Part shown: in pieces, positions 17,572-26,457 of the stretch
How the letters are laid out: each line of letters begins with the position of its first letter
Position numbering within the stretch: position 1 is the stretch's first letter
Position numbers and translations under genes: made by a program
Source: Novosphingobium sp. 18050
GTDB taxonomy: Bacteria > Pseudomonadota > Alphaproteobacteria > Sphingomonadales > Sphingomonadaceae
NCBI RefSeq assembly: GCF_902706195.1
Contig: NZ_CACSJO010000013.1
Span: 62,001 to 126,000 of the forward strand
Direction: 5' to 3'
DNA length: 64,000 bases
The notes under the pieces: generated by a model
Databases searched by the model: none
Told to the model about the DNA's origin: nothing
What the model saw: only the letters and a program-made list of their open reading frames with translations

Positions 17572-18804
17572 ATGCCCTTAACCGACGTCGCGATTCGGAA
17601 TGCGAAGGCAAAGGAAAAATCGTATAAAATTAGCGACATGCTCGGCCTGTTCCTGCTGATCTCACCTTCCGGCTCCAAGCTGTGGAGGATGAAATATCGC
17701 TTCAAGGGGGCCGAAAAGAAGCTGAGCCTAGGCGACTACCCTAGGGTAAGTCTGCGAGACGCGCGAAAGCAGCGGGACGTGGCCCGAGACATGCTGGCGG
17801 AAGGTAAAGACCCCTCGTTTGAAAGGCATCGCGAAAAGCTCCGAGGGGAGGCGCTTGCGGAAAATACGTTCACCAGCATCGCCCAGGAATATTGCAACAA
17901 GCGGCGCCGTGATGGCGACAGGGCGTGGGCGCCTGCAACGGCGACGCGCTGCGAATATCTTCTCAGTCTGCTGGATCACTCGATTGGCAGGATGCCGATT
18001 CACGAAATCGAGCCCATCGATGCCCTTGCCGCCATCCGCAAGATCGAAAAGCGCGGCAAGCTGGAAAGCGCACGGCGCACCTTACAACTGGCCAGTGCCG
18101 TTTTTCGCTACGCCGTGGCGACGGCTCGGTTGAAGTCGGATCCCACTCGGGATCTGCGCGGCGCGCTGACGACGCCAACAGTCACCCACTACGGGGCAGT
18201 GACTGAGGCCGCTCAGGTAGGGGAACTGCTCAGGTCCATCGACGGCTATGAAGGCCAGGGCATGACTAAGTGGGCTTTGCAGCTTGCTCCGCACGTCTTC
18301 GTGCGTCCAGGTGAACTGCGGCATGCGCGATGGGAAGAGGTCAACCTAGAAACGCGGGTTTGGATCATCCCGGGCGAGAAGATGAAGATGCGTAAGCCGC
18401 ATCAAGTGCCGCTATCGCGCCAGTCGCTCGCGATCCTGGAGGAAATCCGGTCCATTACAGGATCGTTGGGATATATATTTCCGTCAATGCGGTCGCGCTT
18501 GCGGCCAATGTCCGAGAACACGCTCAACTCGGCTTTGAGGCGGCTTGGTTATGCCAGCAACGAAATGACTGCCCACGGCTTTCGGGCGATGGCCAGCACA
18601 CTCCTCAACGAATCGGGCAAGTGGTCCTCGGACGCGATTGAACGCTCGCTCGCGCATGGAGACAGCGACAAGGTTCGTGCAGCCTATCATCGCGGTACCC
18701 ATTGGAAGGAGCGTGTCGCCATGGCGCAGTGGTGGTCCGATTTATTGGATTCCTTACGAGACGGGGCCACCATTTTGCCCTTTCCGGAAGCGATGGCTGG
18801 TTGA
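17572..18804 (+). CDS. int: Tyrosine-type integrase, P4 family
   Basis: 410 residues. The N-terminal arm-binding domain (MPLTDVAIRNAKAKEK, YRFKGAEKKLSLGDYP) is the DUF4102 type of P4-like integrases. A core-binding helical domain follows at about 100-200. The catalytic set is complete: R245 (RPGELR), H335-x2-R338 (HGFR), H362 (LAHG) and Y372. It cuts and joins the 18-bp att core at tRNA-Gly. It reads away from the tRNA gene and seems intact. Confidence 0.95.
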   Translation: MPLTDVAIRNAKAKEKSYKISDMLGLFLLISPSGSKLWRMKYRFKGAEKKLSLGDYPRVSLRDARKQRDVARDMLAEGKDPSFERHREKLRGEALAENTFTSIAQEYCNKRRRDGDRAWAPATATRCEYLLSLLDHSIGRMPIHEIEPIDALAAIRKIEKRGKLESARRTLQLASAVFRYAVATARLKSDPTRDLRGALTTPTVTHYGAVTEAAQVGELLRSIDGYEGQGMTKWALQLAPHVFVRPGELRHARWEEVNLETRVWIIPGEKMKMRKPHQVPLSRQSLAILEEIRSITGSLGYIFPSMRSRLRPMSENTLNSALRRLGYASNEMTAHGFRAMASTLLNESGKWSSDAIERSLAHGDSDKVRAAYHRGTHWKERVAMAQWWSDLLDSLRDGATILPFPEAMAG

Positions 18805-18926
18805 GGAACGCCCCGCTCGAATTTTCCATGAGATGCCAACGATCGGCAACCGGCAGTCCTTTTGTGATCTCTTCACAATGACCACCGCCCCGGTCTCGGG
18901 CGACGATCGTTATGGCCGGACTGCGG

Positions 18927-19018
18927 ATTCCGGGATCATCCCGGCCACCATTCCGATTTGATCCCGGCCGGGATTCCGAGATGATGCCGGCCACCATTCC
19001 GAGCAATTCCCGGCCACC
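18927..19018. repeat. Four tandem 23-bp repeats, IS21-type end
   Basis: Four consecutive units of exactly 23 bp start at 18927, 18950, 18973 and 18996. Each begins ATTCCG and three of four end CCGGCCACC; the middle varies. Multiple tandem transposase-binding repeats just upstream of istA are typical of IS21-family ends. The matching right end was not found, so this is a leftover. Confidence 0.75.
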
Positions 19019-19075
19019 CGGGAGGGAGTGAGAAGCCCGATCGTGGGTCCATCCTATCGGCACAGCAGCCGGAGG

Positions 19076-19245
19076 ATGGAGATGCCGACGAGGAGGCCGA
19101 AGATGCGCCATGTGCGCGAAGTGATGAGAATGCATCGGGAAGCTTGTGTCCCGATGCGCGAGATTGCCCGGCTGACTGGCCTTGCTCGTTCTACAGTGCG
19201 TGACATGATCGTGCGCTTCGACCGCTCTGGATTGGCGTGGCCGGT
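19076..19245 (+). pseudogene. istA: Truncated IS21-family transposase istA (N-terminal fragment)
   Basis: Reading from ATG 19076 or 19082 gives MPTRRPKMRHVREVM followed by a helix-turn-helix, REIARLTGLARSTVRDMI, and GLAWPV. This is the N-terminal DNA-binding domain of IstA. Similarity stops near 19245 and the frame runs into unrelated residues before ending at 19360. About 90 per cent of istA and all of istB are missing. The gene is dead; only the DNA-binding part could still be made. Confidence 0.7.
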
Positions 19246-19573
19246 GAGGGTGGCGCGATTGCAGATTACCTCCGCGATCTGTTCAGCAAGCACATCCCGT
19301 AAATACGGATTTACGAAGATACGGCATGACTGCATTCACCAGTGGGGTACTAGGGCATGACACAAACGATGCTTCAGTCCAGGAAATCCGGCGCGATTTC
19401 GCCGTAATCACATGCGCCGATCAATCCGTCGGTGGCCCTACCCGCCACGACCAATTTTCCGCTTAGGTGATGACGGGGGCGGTACGAGGGCGCGACGCGC
19501 GTCGGATACCAGCCTGGCTAGCCATCCCAGATGGCGCATGGCATCTAGCAATGATCGAGTCAGAGGACCTTGA
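19246..19573. other. Intergenic stretch, no gene recognised
   Basis: No supported coding frame. It holds a perfect inverted repeat CGTAAAT-acgg-ATTTACG (19298-19315), possibly an operator. The ribosome binding site AGAGGA of the next gene lies at about 19561-19566. The rest looks like scrambled debris from the broken IS21 element. Confidence 0.4.
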
Positions 19574-20338
19574 ATGAGCATCGCTACCGACATTGCCATT
19601 GCGACGCCAGTGGACCCATCAATGGCGCTCATTCATACGACGACCGTCAGCTTATTCCGTCAGGTCTGTAGCGGCAGCACCGTGTCTCTAACACCTCAGC
19701 TCTGCCCAGTTATGAACATCCCTCTCACCTATTTTTTCTATGGACGACCGGCCTATCGCCCCGGACCGATATCTTCCACAAACCGGGACTATGACAGCCG
19801 TCCCGTTTCTATGCTTTTCCGCAGAGAAGCAGTGAATTCCATTATGGGCATATATCCGTGTGACACGGGCGCTCACGACAGGGGCTTCTATGCCCCCTTC
19901 CTTGATGGAGTCCCGCTTCCCGATCTCGATTGTAGAAGTGTTTCCGACGCCGATAAGCGCATAGTTTCAAGATTTTTTGGCGCTAATGATGCATATTTTT
20001 ATGGCGAGGAGTTATCTTCACTTAATCCGGCACCAAACAGCGTAGCAGGATCAAAATTTTACGACCTGCTAACCTCCCCTCACGTAACTGAATGCGACGA
20101 CAGATCGCAAACGGTGGAATTAACACAAGATCAAGTTCAGGGCTTAGACGACGCCATCGAAAGTGTAGTTATCCCTGACTTCCTACTGGCTGAACCCATT
20201 GTGACGACCGCCCTCCGCCGATGGGAGGCCGGAGGCACCACCATACGCTCTTACAGGCCACAGCGAAGAACTTGCGCGGCCAGGACGGTAGAGCAGCTTT
20301 TTCCTGTGGTTGGATCGCTTCAAGGACTATCGTCATGA
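19574..20338 (+). CDS. Unrecognised protein A of a coupled two-gene island module
   Basis: 254 residues, start ATG after AGAGGA. I do not recognise a named family. Distinct elements are LIHTTTVSLFRQV (H21), FFYGRPAYRPG (Y56 to R62), GIYPCDTGAHDRGFY (94-106), RFFGANDAYFYGE (133-145) and a C-terminal VVIPDFLLAEPIVTTAL. The order His-Thr, then Tyr-rich, then Glu faintly recalls ADP-ribosyltransferase-like folds (H-Y-E), but this is speculation. No signal peptide or membrane helix is seen. Base composition is much poorer in GC than the core genome, which indicates recent transfer. Its stop overlaps the start of the next gene (ATGA), so the two products are probably made together. Location in a defence-rich island suggests a defence role. 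Confidence 0.7.
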   Translation: MSIATDIAIATPVDPSMALIHTTTVSLFRQVCSGSTVSLTPQLCPVMNIPLTYFFYGRPAYRPGPISSTNRDYDSRPVSMLFRREAVNSIMGIYPCDTGAHDRGFYAPFLDGVPLPDLDCRSVSDADKRIVSRFFGANDAYFYGEELSSLNPAPNSVAGSKFYDLLTSPHVTECDDRSQTVELTQDQVQGLDDAIESVVIPDFLLAEPIVTTALRRWEAGGTTIRSYRPQRRTCAARTVEQLFPVVGSLQGLSS

Positions 20339-21486
20339 GTGTGGCAAGTTACAGGTTGTCGGGCGCCATTAACCCACGAGGTTCCAGCCCATCAGTCTGC
20401 GTCCCTGCTTTTAACTCGTCGGCTGATAATTACACCTATGTCCAGCATGTTGGGATAGATGACACAGTTGTATTATTTGAACTCGCGGAACTTGGCGACT
20501 GGGAACCCGTGCGAGGTAGTCCAAAGGCTAAAATCGTTGATCCAGGTAACCCCGCCATACATTGGGTTACCTGGAGCGATGACCTACAGAATTCCGTCAT
20601 TGATACGGCCGATGTCGTAAGAGCCAATATTATTGCCAATCGGTGGTTGGTAGATGCCATAGACAATCCGTTTGAGAGGCTAGATTTTGCTCAGCTGTCT
20701 GGCTTGTACAGTTGGTTCGCTGATGAAGCGGAACGATGCGAAACCGCACTCTCCGAAGGAGAACGGAAATTATGGCTCGGTGAAACGCTTTTATTAAGCC
20801 GGGCCCGGTTTGCCATAGATTCCGTTCTTCTAGCTCGGTCGGCTCCTCCGTCTATTCGGCGTAAACTTGGCCTTCGTTTGCGGTTAGCAAGCACGCTGGT
20901 ATTGATGGAAGAGATACGAGCTTTATGCGAAGCTTATGCTGCCGATTATATCGGCGATGCCGATATAAATAATGTACAGCAGTTCCTACAGAGTGATGTA
21001 GCTTATAAGTACGCTAACTCACGCCTATATGACGCAGCCCCTCCTATTCCAGTCCCTTATACGGCGGCGAGATGGTTTAAGAGACTAACGATTTCAGACG
21101 CACAGAGAAAGCCAAGCGGAAACCAACGGGGCGGTATAACTCTCGTCGCCGCAGGATTTCCAATTGATACTCAGACTTATTTCCGAAAAAATTTCTTTGA
21201 AAATGCTGACTGGATTGAGGGAAAGACTAGAACTAGCCAGGATCTGGAAACTGCATCAATACGCATGAAGGCATCGGTTCTCGGAAAAGATATGGGCGTT
21301 CTGAGCTTTAACGTGACATACGCACCAAATAGACAATCTGGACAAGCTAATTATACATCGGTTCTTCACCTGGGCCCCCTAGCAAAAGCCTTTTCTCGCC
21401 GTGACATGTCTCTGAAGTGGCTTCTACTAGAACGGTCTGCAACAGGAGAATATTCGCTGGAAATTACCGATAACAAACCGGCTTAG
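20335..21486 (+). CDS. Unrecognised protein B of a coupled two-gene island module
   Basis: 383 residues from the ATG overlapping the stop of gene A, with AAGGAC about 7 bases upstream. The frame is open 38 codons further upstream, but that part shadows gene A. No known family recognised. The N-terminal third looks beta-rich (YTYVQHVGIDDTVVLFELAE), residues ~95-220 look helical, and the C-terminal third is again beta-rich (GITLVAAGFPID, MGVLSFNVTYAPN, YTSVLHLGP). There are no membrane helices and no P-loop. AT-rich like gene A. It converges on the restriction-modification gene with a 109-bp gap. Possibly a regulator, antitoxin or structural partner of protein A; that is inference. Confidence 0.7.
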   Translation: MSVASYRLSGAINPRGSSPSVCVPAFNSSADNYTYVQHVGIDDTVVLFELAELGDWEPVRGSPKAKIVDPGNPAIHWVTWSDDLQNSVIDTADVVRANIIANRWLVDAIDNPFERLDFAQLSGLYSWFADEAERCETALSEGERKLWLGETLLLSRARFAIDSVLLARSAPPSIRRKLGLRLRLASTLVLMEEIRALCEAYAADYIGDADINNVQQFLQSDVAYKYANSRLYDAAPPIPVPYTAARWFKRLTISDAQRKPSGNQRGGITLVAAGFPIDTQTYFRKNFFENADWIEGKTRTSQDLETASIRMKASVLGKDMGVLSFNVTYAPNRQSGQANYTSVLHLGPLAKAFSRRDMSLKWLLLERSATGEYSLEITDNKPA

Positions 21487-21595
21487 ATAATCTAAATCAG
21501 CAAGAATAGTTGTGGCGCTAAAGTTGTTCCGACCATGTTCGGTTGTGCTCATTGTCATTGAAGATATGAGCGTGAAATCTTTTCGGATGACACAA

Positions 21596-24500
21596 TTAAT
21601 TAGGAATTTTCACCAATTTTATAGCGTTCAGCTCTTCGGCGGTTAAACCGAAGGCGGCCGTAACAGCTGTCTCGATACGTTCCCGTAGCCGAACAATTTC
21701 GCGTTTTTTCCGGTCTTGGTCAGGGGGAAGGCGTAGCGCGTCCAGCTCCTCAAAGGCGACGGTCAAAGCGCCAGCAAGCGCCGAAATGCGATCACGTTCC
21801 GCCTGGCCTGGATCAGGCACCGGAAGCGCTACGAGAAACTGCTTTCCGTGCGAATAGTAGCCCCCCCGGAAGACACTGGTCCGCGTTCGAATCATTGCCT
21901 CACTAAAGGGATGGGACAAGACTGCAAGCAAGTAGCGCAATGAGTATCGTGATTCCGCGTTCGCCCGAACGCCGTAGTAGGGACCATTACCTCCGCCCGT
22001 GAACATCGTCTCTGCATCATCGAAGGCGTAGCGGGGCTCTAAGCTAAGTACCTGGACAATCAGCTTTTCGGTGTCGAACTTCCCAAGGCTTTGAGAGCGG
22101 CCGAACTGGTACCACTGCTGCTCGGCTGCTGGGCCGCCCGCGACTGCACGGCGATCGAGCTGCTCTCGATGGGCCGAAAGATAAGCCCAGCAATCCGGAT
22201 AATCACGCTGCAGCTCCACGGGCTGAATCAATCTTTGACGCCCCCCGACAGCCTCATAAGGGAACACAAGCCAGCTGTTCGCCGGGCTTCGCCGATAGGC
22301 CGTTAGCGTCACGTCACGAAGGAAAGGCTTTAGGATGCCTTTCTCAATCTGCCATTCACGGCCTCCGGTCTGAAAACGGATATGGGTGGCCGTCTCTCCA
22401 ATCGCTGTGATCGCATAGATGTCGTCGGCGCTCGTTTGGAGGCCAACGAAAATGTCGGCCTCGGTCCCGATACGATCTGGATGCGCGGCACGCATCCGCT
22501 GGAACGCGGCCATAGCGGCGGGCTCAGCCATCTCCCACGGCTCAGCGGTCAAACTCGCCGCTGGCACGATCGACAATTCGCCCGCGCTGCCATAGCGCCA
22601 ACGGTCAAGGTCGGTGACGCGCTCCAAGGTAACATTATCCTGGCCAGCCCCGCTAGCGATCAGAATGCATGTGTAGTTGGCCACGTCGCCGAACACCTGC
22701 TGTGCACCGAAATGCACAACCTCTTCTAGAAGTCGATCAGCCGAAAAGACCGCCCGCAAGGCGCGACCAGCGACCGTTGCCATGAACTTGTGAGGCACGA
22801 TCAGCCCTAGGCGGCCGTTGGGCGCTTGCAGCTGCAACGACCTCTCGATGAACAGGGCGTACTTGTCGAAATTGTTTCGTGTGGCCGACCGGTAAGGGGA
22901 GGGAGCGGATTGGTAGAAATCCACCTCCTCCGGGAAATACCGCTGCATGATCTGGATGCGCGTGTAAGGCGGATTGCCGACAATCACGTCAAAGCCACCG
23001 CGCTCCAGATCCGCTGGAAACTCGGCTGGCCAGCTGAATGGGTTCAGCGTCGCCGGCAGCGCACCATCTGGCTTGAATGCATCCCACTCTTCGAAGGAAA
23101 CGAGGCTGTTTCCACTCCGAACAATGCCGTCAAGCGAGGGCAGAGCGGGCGCGCGCACGCGCTGCACGTAGTCATCCAGGTCAGCACGGGTCTCATTTTC
23201 AATGAGCTTCAATAGAAGGCTGAGGCGGGCGATTTCGACGGCGTTGGCGTCGATATCAACGCCTCGAATATGCGTCAGCAGAATCCGCCGTCGCTCGGCG
23301 AAGGTCAGTCTCCAATGCCCACCTACAACTTCATAAATTTGGCTTCCCAAATGGGTTGGACGGTCATTTGCGACATACCAGGCCAGATAGTGATCTAAGA
23401 GCAAGTCATAGGCTGAGAGCAGAAAAATCCCGGAACCGCAGCACAGATCAGCGATGGTGAAGTTGGCTAAGTCAGCCGGACTTTGCCCCGCGATCCTGGG
23501 CGCGACGGTGCGATCTACAATCGCATCAACAATGTAGCGCGGTGTAGGCACGACTCCGCCGCTCTCGCGAACTTCAGGCTTGTAAACAATCTCGACCTGA
23601 TCGCCGTCGATGACGATTTCTTCCCCCAAAAACTGCTCATAGACCTCGCCAAGAACCTCCGGCTCCACCACGGCGAAGGTGTAGGGGCTTTGCGGATAGT
23701 AAAGTTCCGATAGCATCAACGACATCACGTCATCGCTGACTTGGATGGCCAAAGGATCGTCCGCCAATAAGCGAAACAGTCCAGAATTGTAGAAGCGATC
23801 GGCTGCTTCCAACACCGCGTGAAAAGCTGCGTAGGTGCCCGGCGTCGCCAAATTGCGAAGGCTCTCATACACCTCAATATCTCGATCCTCGCAAATGCGG
23901 AGGAATACGATGCGTGAGATGAGAAGCTGAACGACATAGGTCAATTCGGCCGGTTTCAGTTCTGGCCGACTGCGATGAATATCGACCGCAAGTATTGATC
24001 TCCAGTGCTGAACCTGGGCAAGGAAGAGGTCATCGAACTGAGCAGCACCAAGCCGTGTTGCTCCGACAGAAAATCGTTCGTCGAAAGCCCCATTATAGAT
24101 GGTTTCACGGGAAAACAGGTCCCAGAGCTCGTCAAACCGATGCTCGAAATCTTCGCATTCGACAAGGAGCAGTCTTGCGACGTGAGCCGCTTCGCCTTCG
24201 GCTGGAACGGGACGGCAGTCATAAACAGCAAGCTGTCGGAAATTTGTAAGGATCGAAATCGGCAAGCTGCCCGAAAATCCATAGCGTCGAGTTTGGAACG
24301 ACGCCGCCATATCTCGATCGATATCCACCCTAGGCTTCTTGGCCTCAACGAATAGCTTGCGCTGTCGAGCAAGCCTGAGTTCGTAATCGGGTTTTTTGGA
24401 TAGCTTTTCAGGACCGACTTCTACGGTCGCCTCTTCAAAAACTTCACGAAGGCCGATTGGCTGTCGCAGAGTGTTATGAACGTCCCAACCAAAGGCCTCC

Positions 24501-24640
24501 AACATCGGGGAGATAAAATCGGTCCGAGCTTGCGTTTCGTTATACCCTGTCGCCTTATGGTCGACTTCATTGCTTTTAAAGGCACTCACGAGAGCCGCGA
24601 TCGCAGCGCGGCCCTCATCACGTGTATTTGCAACGGCCAT
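21596..24640 (-). CDS. Eco57I-like type IIG restriction-methylation protein (nuclease-methyltransferase fusion)
   Basis: 1014 residues. The N-terminal domain has a PD-(D/E)xK nuclease core: KKPDYELR with D85 and FVEAKKP with E99-A-K101, as in HSDR_N-like domains. The central methyltransferase has motif I DLCCGSGIFLLSA (398-410) and motif IV GNPPY (555-559), the N6-adenine type. The C-terminal 300-400 residues fit a target-recognition domain. It should cut unmodified DNA and methylate one strand of its site. It starts 1 bp after the stop of the upstream methyltransferase gene, so they form an operon. Full length, with no break seen. Confidence 0.85.
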   Translation of the reverse strand: MAVANTRDEGRAAIAALVSAFKSNEVDHKATGYNETQARTDFISPMLEAFGWDVHNTLRQPIGLREVFEEATVEVGPEKLSKKPDYELRLARQRKLFVEAKKPRVDIDRDMAASFQTRRYGFSGSLPISILTNFRQLAVYDCRPVPAEGEAAHVARLLLVECEDFEHRFDELWDLFSRETIYNGAFDERFSVGATRLGAAQFDDLFLAQVQHWRSILAVDIHRSRPELKPAELTYVVQLLISRIVFLRICEDRDIEVYESLRNLATPGTYAAFHAVLEAADRFYNSGLFRLLADDPLAIQVSDDVMSLMLSELYYPQSPYTFAVVEPEVLGEVYEQFLGEEIVIDGDQVEIVYKPEVRESGGVVPTPRYIVDAIVDRTVAPRIAGQSPADLANFTIADLCCGSGIFLLSAYDLLLDHYLAWYVANDRPTHLGSQIYEVVGGHWRLTFAERRRILLTHIRGVDIDANAVEIARLSLLLKLIENETRADLDDYVQRVRAPALPSLDGIVRSGNSLVSFEEWDAFKPDGALPATLNPFSWPAEFPADLERGGFDVIVGNPPYTRIQIMQRYFPEEVDFYQSAPSPYRSATRNNFDKYALFIERSLQLQAPNGRLGLIVPHKFMATVAGRALRAVFSADRLLEEVVHFGAQQVFGDVANYTCILIASGAGQDNVTLERVTDLDRWRYGSAGELSIVPAASLTAEPWEMAEPAAMAAFQRMRAAHPDRIGTEADIFVGLQTSADDIYAITAIGETATHIRFQTGGREWQIEKGILKPFLRDVTLTAYRRSPANSWLVFPYEAVGGRQRLIQPVELQRDYPDCWAYLSAHREQLDRRAVAGGPAAEQQWYQFGRSQSLGKFDTEKLIVQVLSLEPRYAFDDAETMFTGGGNGPYYGVRANAESRYSLRYLLAVLSHPFSEAMIRTRTSVFRGGYYSHGKQFLVALPVPDPGQAERDRISALAGALTVAFEELDALRLPPDQDRKKREIVRLRERIETAVTAAFGLTAEELNAIKLVKIPN

Positions 24641-24641
24641 C

Positions 24642-26411
24642 TTAAATGTCGCGGCCTGGCTTGCTCCGCCGCCGCCTTGCTAAGCGTCGATCACGCATTT
24701 TCGTCCATATACTGCGGAGCATTACACAATCTGCTTTGTTCAGCCCGAGTGCCTCAAGGACAAGCCTATCATTTTCGAATAGCACATCATCGAGCCGTCC
24801 AGCACGCACGAGCCGATCAACCTCCTTCAGAGGCATCGCCGCTTTCAGCGTCGCTGGCATTAGCATACGTTCGGCCTCGGTCGGCTCTAGCTCCAAGACA
24901 CCGCCGCCATAGCTCCGCCCCTCGATCTCAGCGGATGCAGCAGTGAGATGGGTATAGATGTTAGATACAACTTTTTCGGGTTGATCGGCTCTAAGTCGAT
25001 GAATCGTGTCCGTGGACGTTGCATTGGCGTTGTTTAGGACGACCCGGGGAAAGTCATAAATCTGCCGGAAGAAAAATCCGTCCGGAATCCAGACAGATGG
25101 CACATTATACCAAGGACTCCGGATGGAGCACTTATACCCGGTTTGGAAACCCTGGTTCTCACCCTCCAAGATATATCGGAGTGCGCGTGCCGGTATAGAA
25201 TTCGCAAGCGTTTCATTGAGATAAAGTAAGTGAACACGGTCGCCGTTCTTAACGAGCCCCTCCCACTCATCTTTATTTATAGAAGCGCCCTTCATTTGCA
25301 CAGCGCGGGAAACGAGAGGCACAGTAAGTTTCTCCAACCCCCACTCTTTTACCTGCTCATCATTTAAAACGAAAAACTCATTCTTTCCTGTAACAACGCC
25401 AACATCGATGCTACCATGCTCCTTCAAAGGAGCGGCAACGCCATTAGTGCGAACTTCTCGCATGAATTCTATTTCTTTAGGCTGAAGAAAATACTTTAGC
25501 CACTTTTCATTGCTATGCTCGACCGATTTTGGCAGAGTTTTAGACAAAATTTCTTTTGGCTTGTGTGTTGTTATCTCCCGGACAGTGGCGGCCTCGGTTA
25601 ATGCAACACGGCACTTCGCCGTTGTCGCTTTTCGGCATCCATCCGCGAGGAGGAGTACAACTTCCTGTTCGGCCCTATCAAAAAACAGCTCATTGCAGGC
25701 AATCACGTCTATCCGAGAGAAACGCTCGGTCAGGAATGAACGAAGCTGCGCAGCATAAGTCACTTGGAGTAGCTCAGCAGGCAGCACAAGCGCCATACGG
25801 CCACCTTTGCGAAGCTTTGAGGCTGCCGCGACGACGAAAGGCACCCAGATATTCGTCAGCTTGTTGGCCTTGAGGCCCTCTCGCACCATGAGGTCCATGG
25901 CTTGGCTTCGGCTCGGCTCTGGGAAGGCCTGGTAGCGTATAAACGGCGGGTTCCCGACAACACAGTCGTAGCCACCATCATCCAATTCAAGCCAGTTAAA
26001 AAAGTCTGCTGTTTTAACCACTTGGTTTCCAGGCAAACCAAGGCTTGCGCGCAGCCTGGTGCGGGCCTTTTCGGCTTCGGTTGGCACGATCTCGACGCCC
26101 TGAACCTGCTGAACCGTATCACCGATTGATGCTCCAAGCTCCATCAAACGCAGCGCGGCAGCATCAACGAAGGCTCCGTCGCCGCAGCTCGGCTCTAGGA
26201 TACGGTCCGTTGCCTTCTGAACCGCCCATGAGGCCAGCCACCGGGCGAGCGGCGCAGGCGTATAGTAGCCTCCACGGAGTTTATCGAGATCCTGATCTGC
26301 AAATCGCCCAGCGATCACTCTGGTTGACAGCTTGAACGCTGGATCGGGCTTGGTCGCCACAGAAATAGACATTTTTTCTAGGCCTTTAGGGCTTTTGGAG
26401 TTCTTGGGCAT
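24642..26411 (-). CDS. N6-adenine DNA methyltransferase, Eco57I-like companion
   Basis: 589 residues. Near residue 48 is GGYYTPAPLARWLA, the YTP element of Eco57I-type enzymes. Motif I is ILEPSCGDGAFVDAA (71-85) and motif IV is VVGNPPFIRYQ (151-161). The second half probably reads the target sequence. As in the Eco57I system, a stand-alone methylase accompanies a bifunctional restriction-methylation enzyme and would protect the host site. ATG 26411 gives the longest protein; MSISVATK at 26372, with AAAGG upstream, is an alternative start. AT-rich compared with the host. Confidence 0.85.
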   Translation of the reverse strand: MPKNSKSPKGLEKMSISVATKPDPAFKLSTRVIAGRFADQDLDKLRGGYYTPAPLARWLASWAVQKATDRILEPSCGDGAFVDAAALRLMELGASIGDTVQQVQGVEIVPTEAEKARTRLRASLGLPGNQVVKTADFFNWLELDDGGYDCVVGNPPFIRYQAFPEPSRSQAMDLMVREGLKANKLTNIWVPFVVAAASKLRKGGRMALVLPAELLQVTYAAQLRSFLTERFSRIDVIACNELFFDRAEQEVVLLLADGCRKATTAKCRVALTEAATVREITTHKPKEILSKTLPKSVEHSNEKWLKYFLQPKEIEFMREVRTNGVAAPLKEHGSIDVGVVTGKNEFFVLNDEQVKEWGLEKLTVPLVSRAVQMKGASINKDEWEGLVKNGDRVHLLYLNETLANSIPARALRYILEGENQGFQTGYKCSIRSPWYNVPSVWIPDGFFFRQIYDFPRVVLNNANATSTDTIHRLRADQPEKVVSNIYTHLTAASAEIEGRSYGGGVLELEPTEAERMLMPATLKAAMPLKEVDRLVRAGRLDDVLFENDRLVLEALGLNKADCVMLRSIWTKMRDRRLARRRRSKPGRDI

Positions 26412-26457
26412 TGCTAAAACCTAACAGGGCATATCGAATGTAGCGGGCCGATCGGTA

